This document shows, one piece after another, positions 60,636 to 64,000 of a DNA stretch of 64,000 nucleotides. A program made the translations under genes and the position numbers. The notes beneath the pieces are model-generated. The model saw only the letters and a program-made list of their open reading frames with translations. It had not been told where the DNA came from and searched no databases. The DNA comes from Panagrolaimus kolymaensis (taxonomy: Eukaryota > Nematoda > Chromadorea > Rhabditida > Panagrolaimidae), in assembly GCA_028622995.1 (NCBI GenBank), contig JAJQJQ010000062.1, positions 186,001-250,000 of the forward strand, given 5' to 3'. Each line of letters starts with the position of its first letter. Positions within the stretch are counted from its first letter, which is position 1.

Positions 60636-61363
60636 TGCTATGTACAGCTAAAAAGGATATTAATAATAATATTATTGAAAATTTAAATAAATTTTTGACA
60701 ATGTAAAGTAGCGCAATAAAGAAAAGATGGAAGCTCGTCAAAGAAAAAACTTCTCCAACTTCGTCGAGTCAGCGTTATTTTATTTTTATTTTTTTTCGCA
60801 CGTTTTGCAAGGTTCGTGTTTGGAGTTACATGTTTTTATAATTTTGTCGATGAAAGTAAACTTTTTGCAATTGCTTTTTTTTTTAATGAATCTTTGCTTT
60901 TTGTGGAAGATTAATAATTATTATCGGTTTAAAAATCTTTAAATTTATCATTCGATTATCAATGCAAAAAATACATAAAAAAGGTGCTGAAAATACTAAG
61001 GTCGATTCTAAAAACTTTTTAGTTGCATGAGATGGTTGAAAGATGACTTCCTTCAAACCTTTTAATTTCATGAATGCTTTATCACTTCTTTTCTATTTGG
61101 ATAATTGAATTTTAAAGTTTTGTAAAAATAACATTAACCTTGAAAAAATGAAATGATACCTTCGGCAAGAGAGCTACAATTTATAGAGGCTATAAACTTT
61201 GTGTTTTGCTCTTCAAATTTTTGGTTCTAAAAATACATACATATAAATAATCGACGAACAATTTTACAATTCTTGATTGACTCTTTTATTTTACTTCAAA
61301 GATTCTTTGAATTGTGGTTATTTTGTTTTAAAAGGGCATTTTAAAGAGATTAACAACAACATA
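60636..61363. other. Divergent promoter region of SRP72 and DECR
   Basis: Head-to-head spacing between SRP72 and the dienoyl-CoA reductase. An acceptor TTTTTAG/CTGTACATAGCA before the SRP72 ATG suggests trans-splicing. No gene is supported. Confidence 0.4.
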
Positions 61364-62478
61364 ATGGCATATTGTAAAGACCCGGAAAAATATTTTCCAA
61401 TAAAAAAATCTCCTGCATTAGTTCCTGGATCTCTCAATGGTAAATTAGCCCTTATTACTGGAGGTGGAACAGGATTAGGTAAAGCTATGGCTGCAACATT
61501 TTCATGTTTAGGTGCTGATGTTGTTATAGCTTCAAGGTAAGTTTTATTGGAAAATAAATAAGTAAAAATAAATAACCTTTGAAGATGCTTTTCTTATTTT
61601 TTTATCTATGCCCTTAATTTTATAGACGCATGGATGTTCTTCAAGCTACAGCTAAAGAAATCACCTTACAATCAGGTAAAGAAGTATTTCCAATTCAATT
61701 GGATATTAAAAAGCCTGAACTTATTGCTTTAACATATGATGAAATTGAAAAGAAATATGGTCGCTTACCTAATATAGTTATAAATAATGCAGCAGGAAAT
61801 TTTATTATGGCAACTGAAAAACTTTCATCTAATGCAATTAAAGCTGTTGTGGATATAGTTTTACTTGGAACTTTTAATATGACTTTGGAACTTGGTAAAC
61901 GTTTAATAAATCAAAAACAAAAAAACCATGATGGTTGCGCATTTTTAAATATTACTACTCCTTATGCTCGACATGGTTCATCATTTGTTGTTCCATCAGC
62001 TACAGCTAAAGCAGGAGTAGAAAATCTTGTTAGATCTCTTGCAGCTGAATGGGGAAGATATGGAATGAGATTTAATGTAATTGCGCCAGGTCCCATTCCA
62101 ACTGAAGGAGCTATGGGTCGATTATCTTCAGCATCGATTGAAGATACCGCAGCCCTTGCAGCTCAAGGAGTTCCACTTGGACGTTGTGGAGCTCCAGAAG
62201 AATTAGCTAATCTTGCAGCTTTTATTTGTAGTGATTATGGTAGTTGGCTTAATGGATCTGTAAGTATTGTTTTTAATTTTGATTTATCTATCTAAATTTT
62301 TGGTCTAAAATTTTTTTCATTTTTCCAGGTCATTGATTTTGATGGCGGCCAACAATTTTGTGGACAAGGCAGTGCCATAGGTGGAACACATTATCATGAA
62401 TTTTCTTCAGATGATTGGAATGAAATTGAAGATGTTATTCGAGGAAGAACAGGCAAAAAAAATAAATCAAAACTTTAG
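61364..62478 (+). CDS. DECR1: 2,4-dienoyl-CoA reductase, DECR1-type SDR
   Basis: Three exons: 61364-61536, 61626-62259, 62329-62478; phases match, 318 aa. The Rossmann glycine motif is [13 protein letters not shown], followed by NNAAGNF; then [34 protein letters not shown] and the tail WLNGSVIDFDGG, all close to mammalian DECR1. It uses NADPH to reduce 2,4-dienoyl-CoAs during beta-oxidation of unsaturated fatty acids. The frame is open upstream without an ATG, so the start at 61364 is taken from the first in-frame ATG; a mitochondrial presequence is not evident. AATAAA at 62558-62563 is its likely poly(A) signal. Confidence 0.92.
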
Positions 62479-62611
62479 TTTATTTAAAAAAAATTAAAAT
62501 CCAAATTTACGTACTTTTATATTTTTTTTACAACAATTTTGTACATACATACATCGAAATAAAGAATTATATTTGCAAAATTTTTTTAAAGAAAATGGGA
62601 CTTTTATAAAT

Positions 62612-64000
62612 TTATGAAAATGTGGCAGTTATTAATTTTGAATCTAATCCTCGAAGATCTGGTTTTGCTATGGGTGCATCACCTTGAAAATCTGTTGCTC
62701 GCTGTTGTGGCATTGAAGAAGCTCCAACATTATTACCGGCGGTATTGAGTTTTATAAGTTTTGGTTGTTTTCTTGGTGGAAATTGAGAAGGATTTTTTGA
62801 TGCCAAAGAATTAGATGGAAACGTTGGAGGATCTTTAGGTGGATGTCGAAGTGGAAGATCTTTAAAGCTTTCTTCTTCTTTCCTTCTTCTTGGACCACCG
62901 ATACCAAGGCTAATTTCAGAAATGAAATGTTCTTCAATACTTTTAGAAGTGACAGAAGCCGTGGTAGTTCTCACTTTTCTTTTTGGTTTCTTGGTTGTGG
63001 AAGGAGAACTTGGACTATCAGTTTCAACTTCATCATAAACTTCAAAAAATTCATTTCGTGTCTTCACTCGATTACTTGCAAATGGCATTTGAGTTGAAAT
63101 TAAATTTTCATCAAATGGCGGAGTTGGTGGAGTTGGAGGAGTTGGTGTTGGATGAGTTGTAAATGTCACTGGAATCCATTGAGTTGAAGCTTCTGTCAAT
63201 GGTTCAGAAGTTGTCGTTGTTGATGGAATAGGAGTGGTTGGAGGAGTAGCAAATACTTGTCTTGTTGTTCCACGATGTTGAAATATTCTTACAACACTGA
63301 GTTCTTCTGGTCGAACACGTGGCCCTAAATTAGATGGATTTGGTGATTGAAAGGTGTTTGATCGATTGGGGAAAACTGATTTTGCATTTCCAGCATGCAC
63401 AATTCGCGGTGCTTTTGTCGTTAAAATAAATGGCCTAGCTGGTGTTGGATTTTCAAGTAGTGAAGGATGATTTATTATTGGTCGAGGTGAAGGTGGAGAT
63501 GGTGCTGCAACAGCAGGTGCTGAGGTTTGAAATTGGAAAAATTGTTGTTGTTGCCGTTGAGGTGGAGGAGCTTGGAATTGAAGTCGTTGCTGTTGATTAA
63601 ATTGCTGAAATTGTTGAGGCGGTGGATCTTGAAAAACATATCGACGACCTTCAATTATAATTACACGTTGTTGGGAAAATTGAGGATTAGGGAAGAAGTT
63701 TTGAGGGACTTGAGTTTGTTGGAATTGTTGGATTTGTGGTTGCTGAGGCACCAAGGTTCTTTGAGTTGTTGGTGGAATAACTGTGGTTGCAATCAAAGTG
63801 GCTGGTCTTGGTGTTGGTTTAGTAACAACATCATTAGCTACTTTTAAATCTGCATCTCTTGGCTGTGGCAAATCTTTAAATTCAAAATCATGAATACCAA
63901 CTTTTGATTCTTTTGCTTCCTCCTCTTTTTTCTTTTCGGGTGAAATAAGTTGAGGCCAAATTTTTAGATTTGATCCTTCCACAACTTCTCGTGATTCTTC
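62612..64000 (-). CDS. Pro/Gln/Thr-rich protein of unknown function (partial, 5' end outside)
   Basis: An uninterrupted 463-codon frame runs from the window edge to a stop at 62612-62614. It has no ATG near the edge and reads into the window as coding (EESREVVEGSNLKIW), so the start is further upstream. Order: an acidic/Lys segment, a Pro/Thr stretch, a Gln/Pro/Phe block (QQRVIIIEGRRYVFQDPPPQ), a second Pro/Thr block with TTPIPSTTTTSEPL and PTPTPPTPPTPP, and a basic-acidic tail ending KLITATFS. The SerThrPro/Gln-rich make-up is typical of secreted cuticle or matrix proteins, but no domain is visible. It is convergent with DECR, with stops about 134 bp apart. Confidence 0.75.
   Translation of the reverse strand, partial: EESREVVEGSNLKIWPQLISPEKKKEEEAKESKVGIHDFEFKDLPQPRDADLKVANDVVTKPTPRPATLIATTVIPPTTQRTLVPQQPQIQQFQQTQVPQNFFPNPQFSQQRVIIIEGRRYVFQDPPPQQFQQFNQQQRLQFQAPPPQRQQQQFFQFQTSAPAVAAPSPPSPRPIINHPSLLENPTPARPFILTTKAPRIVHAGNAKSVFPNRSNTFQSPNPSNLGPRVRPEELSVVRIFQHRGTTRQVFATPPTTPIPSTTTTSEPLTEASTQWIPVTFTTHPTPTPPTPPTPPFDENLISTQMPFASNRVKTRNEFFEVYDEVETDSPSSPSTTKKPKRKVRTTTASVTSKSIEEHFISEISLGIGGPRRRKEEESFKDLPLRHPPKDPPTFPSNSLASKNPSQFPPRKQPKLIKLNTAGNNVGASSMPQQRATDFQGDAPIAKPDLRGLDSKLITATFS

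Noticed and set aside
63527..63847. 106-codon plus-strand ORF rich in Leu and Trp
   Set aside because: It is antisense to the Gln/Pro-rich coding sequence; Leu runs arise from CAA/CAG codons on the other strand.
1..64000. Spliced-leader RNA, 5S rRNA or intact tRNA genes
   Set aside because: I looked for the nematode SL1 core and for complete cloverleaf patterns and saw none; a covariance-model scan would be needed to exclude them.

Overview
The window is nuclear DNA from a nematode. Evidence: genes broken by many short (about 50-70 bp) GT-AG introns, acceptors placed directly before start codons (as at spliced-leader trans-splice sites), very high A+T by eye with long T and A runs between genes, and nematode-typical families (an MSP-domain protein, an SSQ-like Gly-rich repeat protein, a worm-type Argonaute, a nematode-style serpentine receptor). 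Base composition and intron density fit a tylenchine worm such as a root-knot nematode, but nothing here proves genus.

Layout. 1-390 is the 3' end of an unrecognised gene, followed by about 7.9 kb without a gene. 8.3-15.3 kb is a seven-exon synaptotagmin with a second, internal first exon. 16.0-17.5 kb (minus) is a secreted class-2 lipase. 20.0-21.6 kb is a 7TM serpentine receptor. 22.6-25.0 kb is a Rabin8/GRAB-type Rab GEF. 25.2-26.1 kb (minus) is a frame-broken gene, and 26.4-27.7 kb (minus) an SSQ-like repeat protein. 28.23-32.65 kb is a tyrosine-recombinase retroelement of PAT type, flanked on the right by decayed coding fragments. 33.6-34.8 kb (minus) is an MSP-domain protein. 36.0-39.06 kb (minus) is an N-terminally truncated MRP/ABCC transporter that abuts, within about 10 bp, an unrelated plus-strand gene fragment. 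40.3-43.4 kb (minus) is an Argonaute. Dense housekeeping genes follow: MTG2 (mitochondrial Obg GTPase), a secreted 12-cysteine protein, mitochondrial malonyl-CoA:ACP transacylase, ADP-dependent glucokinase, DHFR, ribosomal protein eL42, SRP72, mitochondrial 2,4-dienoyl-CoA reductase, and the 3' part of a Pro/Gln-rich protein running off the window.

The most unusual object is the 4.4-kb element. It carries gag-like and tyrosine-recombinase ORFs but no reverse transcriptase. Its ends form split direct repeats: a 152-bp B block at the left end, a fused A-B block inside, and a 115-bp A block at the right end. The fused block is what joining the two ends would give, as expected for a circular intermediate. 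A CCGGA pentamer recurs about 25 times in one orientation through the element, in several codon phases, while CCGG is very rare in the rest of the window.

Functional links are loose. Synaptotagmin and the Rab GEF both serve exocytosis, the SSQ-like and MSP-domain genes are both of sperm-type families, and MTG2, the transacylase and the dienoyl-CoA reductase are mitochondrial. No operon is certain. All exon coordinates come from reading splice sites and frames by eye.
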